DNA from: Streptomyces griseus subsp. griseus
Lineage (GTDB): Bacteria > Actinomycetota > Actinomycetes > Streptomycetales > Streptomycetaceae
Direction: 5' to 3'
DNA: 64,000 nucleotides
Assembly (NCBI RefSeq): GCF_003610995.1
Contig: NZ_CP032543.1
Coordinates: forward strand, 2,852,001 to 2,916,000
This document shows, piece by piece, positions 51,938-60,855 of this stretch. The stretch's first letter is position 1, and each line of letters begins with the position of its first letter. Position numbers and translations under genes: made by a program. The notes under the pieces are model-generated. The model saw only the letters and a list, made by a program, of their open reading frames with translations, had not been told where the DNA came from and searched no databases.

Positions 51938-54163
51938 TCAGACGCGTACGAGCTCCCGCTCGCCGCCGTCACCGCCGCCCTCGGAGCCGGCGGGCTCCTC
52001 CGTCAGCTGCTTCTGCAGCTTCTCGCCCTCCACGTCCACGTTGGGCAGCGCCCGGTCCAGCCAGCGCGGCAGCCACCAGGCCCGCTTGCCCAGCAGGGCC
52101 AGGACGGCCGGGACGATCGCCATCCGCACCACGAAGGCGTCGAAGAGGACGGCGATGGCGAGCGAGAAGCCGATCATCTTGATCATCTGCTCACTGGAGC
52201 CGATGAAGCCCGAGAAGACCGCGATCATGATCACCGCTGCCGCCGTGACGACCCGTGCGCCGTGCTTGAAGCCGGTCACGATGGCCTGGCCGGGGCTCTC
52301 GCCGTGGACGTACGCCTCACGCATCCGGGTGACGAGGAAGACCTCGTAGTCCATCGCGAGACCGAAGACCACACCGACCATGAAGATCGGCATCATGCTC
52401 ATGATCGGACCGGTCTGCTCCACCCCGAAGAGCGAGCCGAGCCAGCCCCACTGGAAGACCGCGACGACCGCGCCGAGCGCCGCGACCACCGAGAGCAGGA
52501 AGCCCAGGGCCGCCTTCAGCGGGACGAGGACCGAGCGGAAGACCAGCATCAGCAGCAGGAACGCGAGGCCGACGACGAGCGCCAGGTAGGGCAGCAGCGC
52601 GTCGTTCATCTTCTGCGAGAAGTCGATGTTCATCGCGGTGGCGCCGGTGACCAGGACCTCGGCCCCGGTGTCCGCCTTGATGTCCTTGCCCGCGTCCCGG
52701 ATGTCGTGGACGACCTCCTCGGTGGCGTGCGAGGACGGCCGGTCCTTGGGGATGACCGTGATCGTCGCGGCGTCACCGGCCTTGTTGAAGGCGGGCGGGA
52801 CGACGGCCGCGACGCCGAGGGACTCGACCTTCTTGGCGACCTGGTCGGCCGCGGCCTTGGGGTCGGAGCTGTTCTTGGCGTCCACCACGACCAGCAGCGG
52901 GCCGTTGAACCCGGGGCCGAAGCCGTCGGAGAGCGTGTCGTACGCCTGGCGCTGCGTGGTCGACTTCGGCTGGGCGCCGTCGTCGGGCAGGCCCATCTCC
53001 AGCGAGGTGGCCGGGATGGCGACGATACCGAGGCCGAGGACGCCGACGAGCATCACCCAGACCGGCTTGCGCAGCACGAACCGCGCCCAGCGGGTGCCCA
53101 TGTTCGGCTTGGCCTCGGGGCGGTTCTCCGCCTCGGCGGCCTTGCGCGCCTTGCGGCCCATGATCCGCTTGCCCGCGAAGCCGAGGGCCGCCGGGACGAG
53201 GGTGAGCGCGATGAGGACGGCGATGGAGACCGTACCGGCGGCGGCGAGACCCATCTTGGTCAGCATCGGGATGTTGACGACGGCCAGGCCGGCCAGTGCG
53301 ATGACCACGGTCAGGCCCGCGAAGACGACGGCGGATCCGGCCGTGCCGACCGCCCGCCCGGCGGCTTCCTCCCGCTCCCGGCCCTCGGCCAGCTCCGCGC
53401 GGTAGCGGGAGACGATGAAGAGGGCGTAGTCGATGCCGACCGCGAGGCCGATCATCATGGCGAGGATCGAGGTGGTGGAGCCCAGGTCCATCACACTGGC
53501 CAGCGCGGTGATCGTGGAGACGCCGATACCGACCCCGACCAGCGCGGTCACCAGCGGCAGCCCGGCGGCGATCAGCGAACCGAAGGTGATGACCAGGACG
53601 ACGGCGGCGATGGCCACACCGATGATCTCGGCAGTCCCGGTGTGCGGCATGACCTGGAGGGCGTCACCGCCGATCTCCACCTTCATGCCGCTGCTCTGCG
53701 CGTCCTTGCCCGCGCCTTCCAGTGCGTCCCGGGTCTCATCGGTCAGCTCCATGGAGTTGACCTTGTAGGAGACCGAGATGTACGCCGTCGAACCGTCCTC
53801 GCTCACGGCCTGCGCCTCGAACGGGTCGGCGGCACCGGCCACCTGGTCGGAGCCGGACTGGAGTTCCTTGACGATGCCGGTGATCTCGCCCTTGTTCCCG
53901 GCGTCGGTCACCTTCTCGCCCTCGGGCGCCTTGAAGACGACCCGGGCGGTGGCCCCGTCGGCGTTGGAGCCGGGGAAGCGCTGTTCCAGCAGGTCGAAGG
54001 CGCGCTGCGCCTCCGTACCGGGGATGGAGAAGGAACTGGAGGCGGCGGTGGACGCGGAGGCGGCACCGAATCCGGCGAGCGCCAGCAGTGCCACCCAGAT
54101 CAGGGCGACAAAGCGGCGGCGGCGGAAGGTGAGCCGTCCGAGCTTGTAGAGGAAAGTGGCCAC
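51938..54163 (-). CDS. MMPL/RND-family exporter
   Basis: A 741-residue proton-driven exporter with the usual 12 spans in two halves. The proton-relay motifs are GLAVGIDYALFIVSRYRAEL in the first half and FGLAMDYEVFLVTRMREAYV in the second. Large extracytoplasmic loops follow spans 1 and 7 (SFSIPGTEAQRAFDLLEQRF; DDGAQPKSTTQRQAYDTLSD). In Streptomyces such MmpL proteins export lipids, antibiotics or pigments. GTG start at 54163. A TetR gene 120 bp upstream on the same strand is the likely local repressor. Confidence 0.93.
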   Translation of the reverse strand: MATFLYKLGRLTFRRRRFVALIWVALLALAGFGAASASTAASSSFSIPGTEAQRAFDLLEQRFPGSNADGATARVVFKAPEGEKVTDAGNKGEITGIVKELQSGSDQVAGAADPFEAQAVSEDGSTAYISVSYKVNSMELTDETRDALEGAGKDAQSSGMKVEIGGDALQVMPHTGTAEIIGVAIAAVVLVITFGSLIAAGLPLVTALVGVGIGVSTITALASVMDLGSTTSILAMMIGLAVGIDYALFIVSRYRAELAEGREREEAAGRAVGTAGSAVVFAGLTVVIALAGLAVVNIPMLTKMGLAAAGTVSIAVLIALTLVPAALGFAGKRIMGRKARKAAEAENRPEAKPNMGTRWARFVLRKPVWVMLVGVLGLGIVAIPATSLEMGLPDDGAQPKSTTQRQAYDTLSDGFGPGFNGPLLVVVDAKNSSDPKAAADQVAKKVESLGVAAVVPPAFNKAGDAATITVIPKDRPSSHATEEVVHDIRDAGKDIKADTGAEVLVTGATAMNIDFSQKMNDALLPYLALVVGLAFLLLMLVFRSVLVPLKAALGFLLSVVAALGAVVAVFQWGWLGSLFGVEQTGPIMSMMPIFMVGVVFGLAMDYEVFLVTRMREAYVHGESPGQAIVTGFKHGARVVTAAAVIMIAVFSGFIGSSEQMIKMIGFSLAIAVLFDAFVVRMAIVPAVLALLGKRAWWLPRWLDRALPNVDVEGEKLQKQLTEEPAGSEGGGDGGERELVRV

Positions 54164-54283
54164 GGGGGCGTACTCCCGGTCAGGTCGTATGAGTGGACAT
54201 GGGCGTGAGGAACCAGCCCGACGACGAGAGCGGCGTGTCAGGTGGAGCGTCGGGGAGAGGGCCGTGCGGGCGGATCGGGGACG

Positions 54284-54856
54284 TCAGACACCGAGGGCGG
54301 GGAGAACCACGGAGTCCACGTAATCCACGAGGAACGCCCGGTCGACCGGTCGGTCCTCGATCAGCTGCCGGGCGGCGAGCGCGCCGACCAGCATGTGCGG
54401 GATGTACTTCAGCGCGGGGTTGTCCGCGCGCAGCTCGCCCCGTGCCACCGCCCGCTGGAGCATCTCGTCGAATCCGTTCATCTCGGGTTCGATCAAGAGC
54501 TCGCGCAGGGCTTCGAGCAGCTCGGGGTACTCGTGGACGGCATGGCTCAGACCCCGCATCAGTGCGGCGTCCTTCTCCATCTGGCAGTCGTCGGTCCGGC
54601 TCAGCACGGCGTGGAAGTCACCGCGCAGCGAGCCGGTGTCGATGTCCGCGAGGTCGCCCGGCTTGTTGTGCCGGAGCGCCTTCGCGACCAGCTCGGGCTT
54701 GGAGCCCCACTGGCGGTAGAGGGTGGCCTTGCTCGACCGGGTACGGGCGGCGACGGCGTCCATGGTCAGGGCGTCGTAGCCGACCTCACGGAGCAGGTCG
54801 AGGACGGCCTCGTAGAGCTCGCCCTCACGCTCGGGGGTCAGCCTGGTGCGTGCCAT
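54284..54856 (-). CDS. TetR-family regulator of the MMPL exporter
   Basis: A 190-residue TetR protein. The helix-turn-helix spans about residues 10-56 (REVGYDALTMDAVAARTRSS, KATLYRQWGSKPELVAKALR). The C-terminal domain matches the TetR_C_16/AcrR-like type with LIEPEMNGFDEMLQRAVARG EL. It precedes the MMPL gene on the same strand and is divergent from the tricorn protease. Two strong palindromes in the 171-bp gap are its expected operators, giving autoregulation and perhaps control of the protease. Confidence 0.9.
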   Translation of the reverse strand: MARTRLTPEREGELYEAVLDLLREVGYDALTMDAVAARTRSSKATLYRQWGSKPELVAKALRHNKPGDLADIDTGSLRGDFHAVLSRTDDCQMEKDAALMRGLSHAVHEYPELLEALRELLIEPEMNGFDEMLQRAVARGELRADNPALKYIPHMLVGALAARQLIEDRPVDRAFLVDYVDSVVLPALGV

Positions 54857-54911
54857 GTGCCGACCTCCTCGGTACGCCTGTCCACCGGTCCCCTGTCCCG
54901 TTCATCATCGA

Positions 54912-54974
54912 ACGAAACCGTTTCGTACACTTGAACCGTACCCCGCCCACCCAGCGAAACGAAATCGTTTCGCT
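54912..54974. promoter_or_regulatory. Two TetR-type palindromes between the tetR-mmpL and tricorn genes
   Basis: Site 1: ACGAAAC-C-GTTTCGT (54912-54926), perfect. Site 2: AGCGAAACGA-AA-TCGTTTCGCT (54953-54974), perfect 10-bp arms. Both share CGAAAC/GTTTCG half-sites. They lie 56-118 bp upstream of the TetR start and 54-116 bp upstream of the protease start, so they can serve both promoters. Confidence 0.8.
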
Positions 54975-55027
54975 TGTGGGCTGCACCACAAGTTGCCCCG
55001 GGCCCCTCACGCGGAAAGCATTGAGGG

Positions 55028-58000
55028 GTGAGTGATGACGTGGCGTACCTCCGGTTTCCCCATCTCCACCAGGACATGCTCTGCTTCGCGGCCGAGGACG
55101 ACCTCTGGGTCGCACCGCTCGCCGCCGCCGGGCATCGGCCGGGGCGGGCCTGGCGGGTGACCGTCGACCGGACCCGGGTCAGCCATCCCCGCTTCTCGCC
55201 CGACGGCACTTCCATCGCCTACACGAGCTGGCGCACCCTCGACCCCGAGATCCACCTCGCCCCGGTGGACGGCGGCCCGGCCCGCCGGCTCACCCACTGG
55301 GGGTCGACCGACGCCCGGGTCTGCGGCTGGAGCCCCGACCCCGCTGACGCCTCCCAGATCCTCGCCGTCTCCTCGCACAACCAGCCGTTCTCGTACTTCT
55401 CCTGGGCCTACAGCGTCCCCACCGACGGCAGCCCCGGCGGGCGGCTCCCCTGGGGCCCGGTCTCCGACATCGCGGTCGCCGACCTCGACGGCGAGCGCCG
55501 CACCCTGCTCCTCACCGGCACGCCCCCGCACGAACCGGCCGCCTGGAAGCGCTACCGGGGCGGGGCGATGGGCCGCCTCTGGCTGCACGGGGAGCGGCTG
55601 CTGCCGGACATCGACGGCCACCTCGCCTCGCCGATGTTCGTCGGCCGGCGCATCGCGTTCCTCTCCGACCACGAGGGCGTCGGCAACCTCTACTCCTGCC
55701 GGACCGACGGCACCGACCTGCGCCGCCACACCGACCACGACGCCTTCTACGCCCGCAACGCCGCGAGCGACGGCCACCGGGTCGTCTACCAGTGCGCCGG
55801 TGACCTCTGGCTGGTCGAGGACCTGGACTCGCCGGACGCCGCCCCGCGCAAGCTGGAGGTCCGGCTCGGCGGGCCGCGCAGCGGGCGGCGCCACTACCAG
55901 GTGCCCGCCGCCAGCAACGTCGACTCGCTCTCGGTCGACGAGACGGGCCGGGCCAGCGCCGTCACCGTACGCGGCAGCCTCTACTGGCTCACCCACCGCG
56001 ACGGCCCCGCCCGCACCATCAGCGACACCCCGGGGGTGCGGGTGCGGCTGCCGGAGATGCTGGGCAGCGGAGGGCAGGTCGCGTACGTCACCGACGCGGA
56101 CGGCGAGGACGCGGTGGAGATCGCCTACCTGCCGCGCGCCAGCGGCGACCGGGCCCCGCGCCGGCTCGCCTCGGGGCAGCTGGGCCGGGTGCAGGAGATG
56201 GTCTCCGACCCGGACGGGGAGCGGCTGGCCATCGCCTCGAACGACGGGCGGCTGCTGCTCCTGGACACAGGGGAGCCGGAGGCCGCCGACGTACCGGAGC
56301 GGGCGCCCAGCGGCTCCACCCGCGCCGACCTCTACGCGGCGACGGGCGCGGCCCGCCCGGACAGCGCGGCCCCGGTCGACGAACACCCCGGCCTCACCGA
56401 GCTGATCCGCTCGGTCAACGGCCCCGTCCGCGACCTGGCCTTCTCGCCCGACGGTGACTGGGTGACCTGGTCGCACCCCGGCATCGGCCGCTCGCTGCGG
56501 CAGATCAAGCTGGCCCGGATCTCCGGCCCCGGCGCCCCGGTGATCGTGGACGTCACCAACGGCCGCTTCGAGGACGAGAACCCGGTCTTCACGGAGGACG
56601 GCCGCTATCTGGCGTTCCTGTCCTGGCGGGGCTTCGACCCGGTGTACGACGTCCACACCGGCGACCTCTCCTTCCCGCTCGGCTGCCGCCCCTACCTGGT
56701 ACCGCTCTCCTCGGCCACCCCCTCCCCCTTCGCGCTCTCCCCGGACGGACGCCCGGCGGCGGGCGGCCTGGACCCGATAGACGTTCCGGAGGGAGGTGGC
56801 ACGTCGGAGGGGTCGACGGTCATGGTCGAGTTCGAGGGCCTGGAGAGCCGGGTGACGCCGTTCCCGGTCTCCGCCTCCAAGTATTCGGCGCTGCACCCGG
56901 TGAGCGGGGGCGGGCTGGTCTGGCTGCGCTGGCCGATCTCGGGGGCGCTGGGCGAGACGTTCGCCAACCCGGCCGACATGTCGGGGCGGCCGACGCTGGA
57001 GCACTTCAACATCGCGAAGGCGCGTAAGACCGAACTGGTCGACCACCTCGACTGGTTCGCGGTCAGCGGCGACTGCTCGCGCCTGGTGGTGATGGACGAC
57101 GGCGAGCTCCGTGCCGTACCGGCGACCGAGCCCGGCGACACCGACTCCACGGTCTATCTGGACCTGCGCCGCATCCTGCACGAGGTCGACCCGGGGGCGG
57201 AGTGGCGGCAGGCGTACGGGGAGGCGGGCCGGATCATCCGCTCCTTCTTCTGGGAGCCGGACATGTGCGGCATCGACTGGGACGGGGTGCTGGACCAGTA
57301 CCGCCCGCTGGTCGAACGGGTCGCCTCCCCCGACGAGTTCGCGGATCTGCTGCGCGAGGTGCTGGGCGAGCTGGGCACCTCGCACGCGTACGTCTCCCCC
57401 GCCCGCCGCAACGAGGGCCCGCCGCACTACCAGCGGGCGATCGGCCTGCTCGGCGCCAACCTGGTCTGCCGGGACGGCGCCTGGACCCTCCAGCGCATCC
57501 TGCCCGGCGACTCCTCCGACTCCAAGGCCCGCTCCCCGCTGGCCGGTACGGGCATCCGCGAGGGCGCCGTCCTCACCCATGTGGACGGCCGCCCGGTGGA
57601 CCCGGTGACGGGCCCGTTCCCGCTGCTGACGGCGGCGGGCGGTACGACGGTGGAGCTCACGTTCACCCCGGCGGGCGGCGGCCCCTCACGCCGGGTGGCG
57701 ATCCTGCCCCTGGTGAACGAGCGCCCGCTGCGCTACCAGGACTGGGTGGCCAAACGCCGTGATGTCGTACGGGAGTTGAGCGGCGGCAAATGCGGCTACC
57801 TGCACATCCCGGACCTGGGCGGCTCGGGGTGGGCCCAGTTCAACCGGGACCTGCGGCTGGAGGTCTCCCGCCCCGCCCTGATCGTGGACGTACGCGGCAA
57901 CGCGGGCGGCCACATCAGCGAGCTGGTGGTGGAGAAGCTCACCCGCAAGATCCTCGGCTGGGACCTGACCCGCAACGCCCAGGCGGTGAGCTACGCCTCC

Positions 58001-58411
58001 AACGCCCCGCGCGGCCCGGTCGTCGCCCTGGCCGACGAGGCGACCTCCTCCGACGGCGACATGATCACCGCCGCGTTCCGGCTGCTGAAGCTCGGCCCGG
58101 TGGTGGGCCAGCGGACCTGGGGCGGGGTGGTCGGCATGACCGGCCGCCACCGGCTCGGCGACGGCACGTCGATCACGGTGCCGATGAACGCCGCCTGGTT
58201 CGACGCGTACGGCTGGTCGGTGGAGAACCACGGCGTGGAACCGGACGTGGAGGCCCTGCGCACCCCCCTGGACTGGGCAGAGGGCCGCCACGCGGTCCTG
58301 GACGACGCGGTCCGGATCGCCCTGGAGCTGCTGGCCGCCCACCCGGCGTCGACCCCGCCCTCGTACGACACGGCCCCGGACCTGCGGCGACCGCCGTTGC
58401 CGCCGCGCTGA
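55028..58411 (+). CDS. Tricorn protease homolog (S41 family)
   Basis: A 1127-residue cytosolic protease acting downstream of the proteasome on 7-10-residue peptides. N-terminal beta-propellers (LRFPHLHQDMLCFAAEDDLW, VSHPRFSPDGTSIAYTSWRT and repeated W-S-P-D-G units) lead to a PDZ domain and the S41 catalytic core. Active-site residues are visible: Ser785-His786 in LGTSHAYVSP, the oxyanion/substrate GNAGGH loop, and nucleophile Ser1008 in ATSSDGDM, matching S745-H746 and S965 of Thermoplasma tricorn (from memory). GTG start at 55028. The TetR palindromes upstream suggest shared control with the exporter. Confidence 0.94.
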   Translation: MSDDVAYLRFPHLHQDMLCFAAEDDLWVAPLAAAGHRPGRAWRVTVDRTRVSHPRFSPDGTSIAYTSWRTLDPEIHLAPVDGGPARRLTHWGSTDARVCGWSPDPADASQILAVSSHNQPFSYFSWAYSVPTDGSPGGRLPWGPVSDIAVADLDGERRTLLLTGTPPHEPAAWKRYRGGAMGRLWLHGERLLPDIDGHLASPMFVGRRIAFLSDHEGVGNLYSCRTDGTDLRRHTDHDAFYARNAASDGHRVVYQCAGDLWLVEDLDSPDAAPRKLEVRLGGPRSGRRHYQVPAASNVDSLSVDETGRASAVTVRGSLYWLTHRDGPARTISDTPGVRVRLPEMLGSGGQVAYVTDADGEDAVEIAYLPRASGDRAPRRLASGQLGRVQEMVSDPDGERLAIASNDGRLLLLDTGEPEAADVPERAPSGSTRADLYAATGAARPDSAAPVDEHPGLTELIRSVNGPVRDLAFSPDGDWVTWSHPGIGRSLRQIKLARISGPGAPVIVDVTNGRFEDENPVFTEDGRYLAFLSWRGFDPVYDVHTGDLSFPLGCRPYLVPLSSATPSPFALSPDGRPAAGGLDPIDVPEGGGTSEGSTVMVEFEGLESRVTPFPVSASKYSALHPVSGGGLVWLRWPISGALGETFANPADMSGRPTLEHFNIAKARKTELVDHLDWFAVSGDCSRLVVMDDGELRAVPATEPGDTDSTVYLDLRRILHEVDPGAEWRQAYGEAGRIIRSFFWEPDMCGIDWDGVLDQYRPLVERVASPDEFADLLREVLGELGTSHAYVSPARRNEGPPHYQRAIGLLGANLVCRDGAWTLQRILPGDSSDSKARSPLAGTGIREGAVLTHVDGRPVDPVTGPFPLLTAAGGTTVELTFTPAGGGPSRRVAILPLVNERPLRYQDWVAKRRDVVRELSGGKCGYLHIPDLGGSGWAQFNRDLRLEVSRPALIVDVRGNAGGHISELVVEKLTRKILGWDLTRNAQAVSYASNAPRGPVVALADEATSSDGDMITAAFRLLKLGPVVGQRTWGGVVGMTGRHRLGDGTSITVPMNAAWFDAYGWSVENHGVEPDVEALRTPLDWAEGRHAVLDDAVRIALELLAAHPASTPPSYDTAPDLRRPPLPPR

Positions 58412-58413
58412 AT

Positions 58414-58487
58414 CCAGCCCGTCCGGAGTCCAGCCCGTACGGAGATCCGGCCCGCCCGGAAACCGAGCCCGTCCGGCGATTGAGGAC
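58414..58487. repeat. Tandem copies of the Streptomyces CCAGCCCGTCCGG intergenic repeat
   Basis: Four head-to-tail units of 16-25 bp: CCAGCCCGTCCGGAGT (58414-58429), CCAGCCCGTACGGAGAT (58430-58446), CCGGCCCGCCCGGAAA (58447-58462) and a longer one starting CCGAGCCCGTCCGGCG at 58463 and ending ATTGAGGAC at 58487. The last unit matches the GCCCGTCCGGCG-(A/T)TTGAGGAC element I remember as very abundant between Streptomyces genes. It follows the protease stop by 2 bp. Confidence 0.75.
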
Positions 58488-58578
58488 ATCTTCTCCGCCC
58501 GGGCCGGGGGCGCGCCGGATCCGCCCGGGTCGGGGTGCGCGCCACGAGGGGGGCCTGCGGGGCGCATCCCGCACAAGA

Positions 58579-58612
58579 AGGAGGCGCACCCGGAAACCCG
58601 GGTGCGCCTCCT
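58579..58612. terminator. 15-bp hairpin between the tricorn and CsbD-like genes
   Basis: Arms AGGAGGCGCACCCGG (58579-58593) and CCGGGTGCGCCTCCT (58598-58612), perfect, with an AAAC tetraloop. Placed between convergent stops at 58411 and 58671, it probably works in both directions. Confidence 0.85.
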
Positions 58613-58670
58613 CAAGCGACGCGCACGCACGCGCGAACCGCAGCGCGCACGCGTCACACCTCAGCGACCG

Positions 58671-58883
58671 TCAACGGTCGAAGCGCTCGCGCGCCTGGTC
58701 CGCCGCGTCCTGGGCCCGGTCCCGCAGTCCGGTCGACGCGTCGGAGCCGTGCTGCTGGTCGCGGTCGTGGTCGCGACCCTTCGAGCCGCGCTCCTGGGCC
58801 TCGTCCTTGCCCTGGCCGGCCTTCTGCTTGGCCTGCTCGGCGAGCTCCTGCGCCTTGTCCTTGAACTGGTCTGCGATACCCAT
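58671..58883 (-). CDS. Small hydrophilic CsbD-like stress protein
   Basis: A 70-residue, highly charged, helical and probably disordered protein: MGIADQFKDKAQELAEQAKQ, KAGQGKDEAQERGSKGRDHD, then TGLRDRAQDAADQARERFDR. The D-K-A-Q-E-L and Q-A-K-Q-K-A-G heptad patterns recall CsbD and LEA-like stress proteins. No Cys or Trp. AGGAG lies 6 nt before the ATG. Monocistronic, flanked by a terminator. In Streptomyces such proteins accumulate under osmotic or stationary-phase stress (established for the type), but the exact family is uncertain. Confidence 0.78.
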   Translation of the reverse strand: MGIADQFKDKAQELAEQAKQKAGQGKDEAQERGSKGRDHDRDQQHGSDASTGLRDRAQDAADQARERFDR

Positions 58884-59017
58884 GCTGTTCACTCCTGTGG
58901 GATGCCTGGGGTACGTGTGGGGATGGCCCCCAGCGGGGCCGTGCTCAGCGTTGCACGCCCCGACATCCCGCGCATTTCGGACCACTACCGACCGTGACGT
59001 GGGCCCCGCAGGCGCAC

Positions 59018-59911
59018 CTACGTACGGTCCGCACGCTCCGCACGCGCGTCCTGGTCCGCCGCTCCCCCGGCCCCCACCAGCCCCTTCGACACCGTGTGGA
59101 GGCGGGGCTCGAAGCGCCGCATCTCGCGCTGTCCGCCGATCGCGATGACCGAGGGCAGGTAGCCCCGGACCGACTGCATCCCGCGCAGCCACCACTGGGC
59201 GTACACATGCGGGGAGCGCCGCGCGATGCCGTCGACGATCCGGTCCACGGCCGGGCCGAGCGGGTACGTCCGGTTCATCGGCCACGGCAGCCGCTGGCGC
59301 AGCTCGCGCATCACGTCGTCCCGGTCGGCGCCGCGCACCATGTCGGTGTCGGTCCAGGAGAGGTAGCCGACGCCGACCTTGACGCCCTTGTAGCCCACCT
59401 CGGCGCGCAGGCTGTGCGCGAACGCCTCGACGCCCGACTTGGAGGCGCAGTACGCCGTCATCATCGGCGCCGGGGTGATCGCGGCCAGCGAGGCTATCTG
59501 GAGGAAGTAGCCGCGGCTCTCCGTCAGCACCGGCAGGAACGCCCGTCCGGTGACCGCCCCGCCGATCAGGTTCACCTCGATGACCCGCCGCCAGGCGTCC
59601 GGGTCGGAGTCGACGAACGGGCCGCCCGAGGCGACGCCCGCGTTGGCGACGACCACGTCGACCTTGCCGAACCGCTCCTTGACCTCGCGCGCCACCTGGG
59701 CCATCGCCGCGTGGTCGGTGACATCGGCGAACCAGTGGTCGCTCTCGCCGTGCAGCCGCTCGGAGACCTTCTTCAGCTCGTCCCGCTCCAGGCCGACGAG
59801 CGCCAGCATCGCGCCGCGCGCCGACAGCTTGCGGGCCAGCAGTTCGCCCACGCCCCGGGCCGCGCCGGTCACGACGACGACCTGGCCCTCCAGACTCCGC
59901 CTGCTGCTCAT
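59018..59911 (-). CDS. Short-chain dehydrogenase/reductase, third gene of the BVMO operon
   Basis: A 297-residue SDR. The cofactor motif is VVTGAARGVGELLARKL, NAG follows in VVVANAGVASGG, and the catalytic Ser/Tyr/Lys are in LQIASLAA and TAYCASKSGVEAF. The C-terminal extension (about 235-297) is longer than in minimal SDRs, as in membrane-associated lipid-type members. It starts in an ATGA overlap with the alpha/beta hydrolase. In the operon it could oxidise an alcohol to the ketone used by the BVMO, or reduce a product (inference). Confidence 0.9.
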   Translation of the reverse strand: MSSRRSLEGQVVVVTGAARGVGELLARKLSARGAMLALVGLERDELKKVSERLHGESDHWFADVTDHAAMAQVAREVKERFGKVDVVVANAGVASGGPFVDSDPDAWRRVIEVNLIGGAVTGRAFLPVLTESRGYFLQIASLAAITPAPMMTAYCASKSGVEAFAHSLRAEVGYKGVKVGVGYLSWTDTDMVRGADRDDVMRELRQRLPWPMNRTYPLGPAVDRIVDGIARRSPHVYAQWWLRGMQSVRGYLPSVIAIGGQREMRRFEPRLHTVSKGLVGAGGAADQDARAERADRT

Positions 59912-60855
59912 GCGACATCCTCCTTCTCGGACGGGGCGGCCGTGGCGGCCGTCGGGGCTGCGACGTACCGGGTGGTCAGTTCCCTGAGCTTCGCCGTGAC
60001 GGCCTCCGGGGCCTCCAGCGGCGTCATGTGGCCCATGCCGGGCAGCTCGGTCAGTCCGAGGCCGACCGGCAGCGCCGCCGCGATGGCCCGGGCGTGCACC
60101 GGCGGGGTGAGCCGGTCGCCCGTACCGGCGATGACCGCCGTCGGCACCCGTAGCTCCCGCACGTCCGCCGTGACGTCCAGCCCGGCGAGCACATGCCCCC
60201 ATCCCACTCTCGCGCGGCGCGGACAGGCGTGCACGATCCGGGCGCAGGCGTCGACCCGCTCCGGGGCCGAACCGACGCCCATGGTGGCGTACTTGAGGAG
60301 CTTCTTCGAGACCGGGGTGACCGGGCCGAGCGGCGCCTTCGCCCCCAGGACCGCGGCGGTGAGGCGGGTCCGGAACGCGCTCGCCCGCAGCGGCAGCACG
60401 AGGGCCTCGGCGGTCAGCCGGCCGCTGCCGGTGGAGCAGAGGAGTACGGCGGCGGCGTGCTCGCGCAGGCCGGGGCGGCGGGCCGCCGCCATCAGCGTCA
60501 TCCCGCCCATGGAGTGCCCGGCCAGCACCGCCTTCCGCCCGGGGGCGAGGGTGGCGGCGAGCACGGCCTCCAGGTCGTCGGCGAGCGCGTCGACGCTGTA
60601 GCCGCCGGGGCCCGGTTCGGGGGTGAGGCCGTGGCCGCGCTGGTCGTAGGCGATGACGCGGTGGTCGGCGGCGAGGTCCCGGATCTGCGCGGCCCAGAAG
60701 TGGGTGTTGCAGGTCCAGCCGTGGGCGAGGACCACGGCGGGGGCGTCCTCGGGGCCGTGCAGCTCCACATGGATGCGGGAGCCGTCGGCCGATGTGACGA
60801 AGAGTTCGTCCGCGGGGACGGGCGGGGCGTCGTCGCGGTGCAGGAGCCGGCTCAT
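59908..60855 (-). CDS. Alpha/beta hydrolase, second gene of the BVMO operon
   Basis: A 315-residue alpha/beta-hydrolase. The oxyanion loop is VLAHGWTCNTHFW, the nucleophile elbow GHSMGGMTLM, the acid in VIAGTGDRLTPP and the catalytic histidine in LPGMGHMTPLEAPEAV. Placement directly after a Baeyer-Villiger monooxygenase, coupled by ATGA, fits hydrolysis of the ester that enzyme makes. Such esterase-BVMO pairs are known in ketone degradation (established for other bacteria). Confidence 0.92.
   Translation of the reverse strand: MSRLLHRDDAPPVPADELFVTSADGSRIHVELHGPEDAPAVVLAHGWTCNTHFWAAQIRDLAADHRVIAYDQRGHGLTPEPGPGGYSVDALADDLEAVLAATLAPGRKAVLAGHSMGGMTLMAAARRPGLREHAAAVLLCSTGSGRLTAEALVLPLRASAFRTRLTAAVLGAKAPLGPVTPVSKKLLKYATMGVGSAPERVDACARIVHACPRRARVGWGHVLAGLDVTADVRELRVPTAVIAGTGDRLTPPVHARAIAAALPVGLGLTELPGMGHMTPLEAPEAVTAKLRELTTRYVAAPTAATAAPSEKEDVA

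Noticed and set aside
55007..57580. 857-codon minus-strand open frame
   Set aside because: Antisense to the tricorn protease, whose motifs and codon pattern are clear; the opposite frame has no family features.
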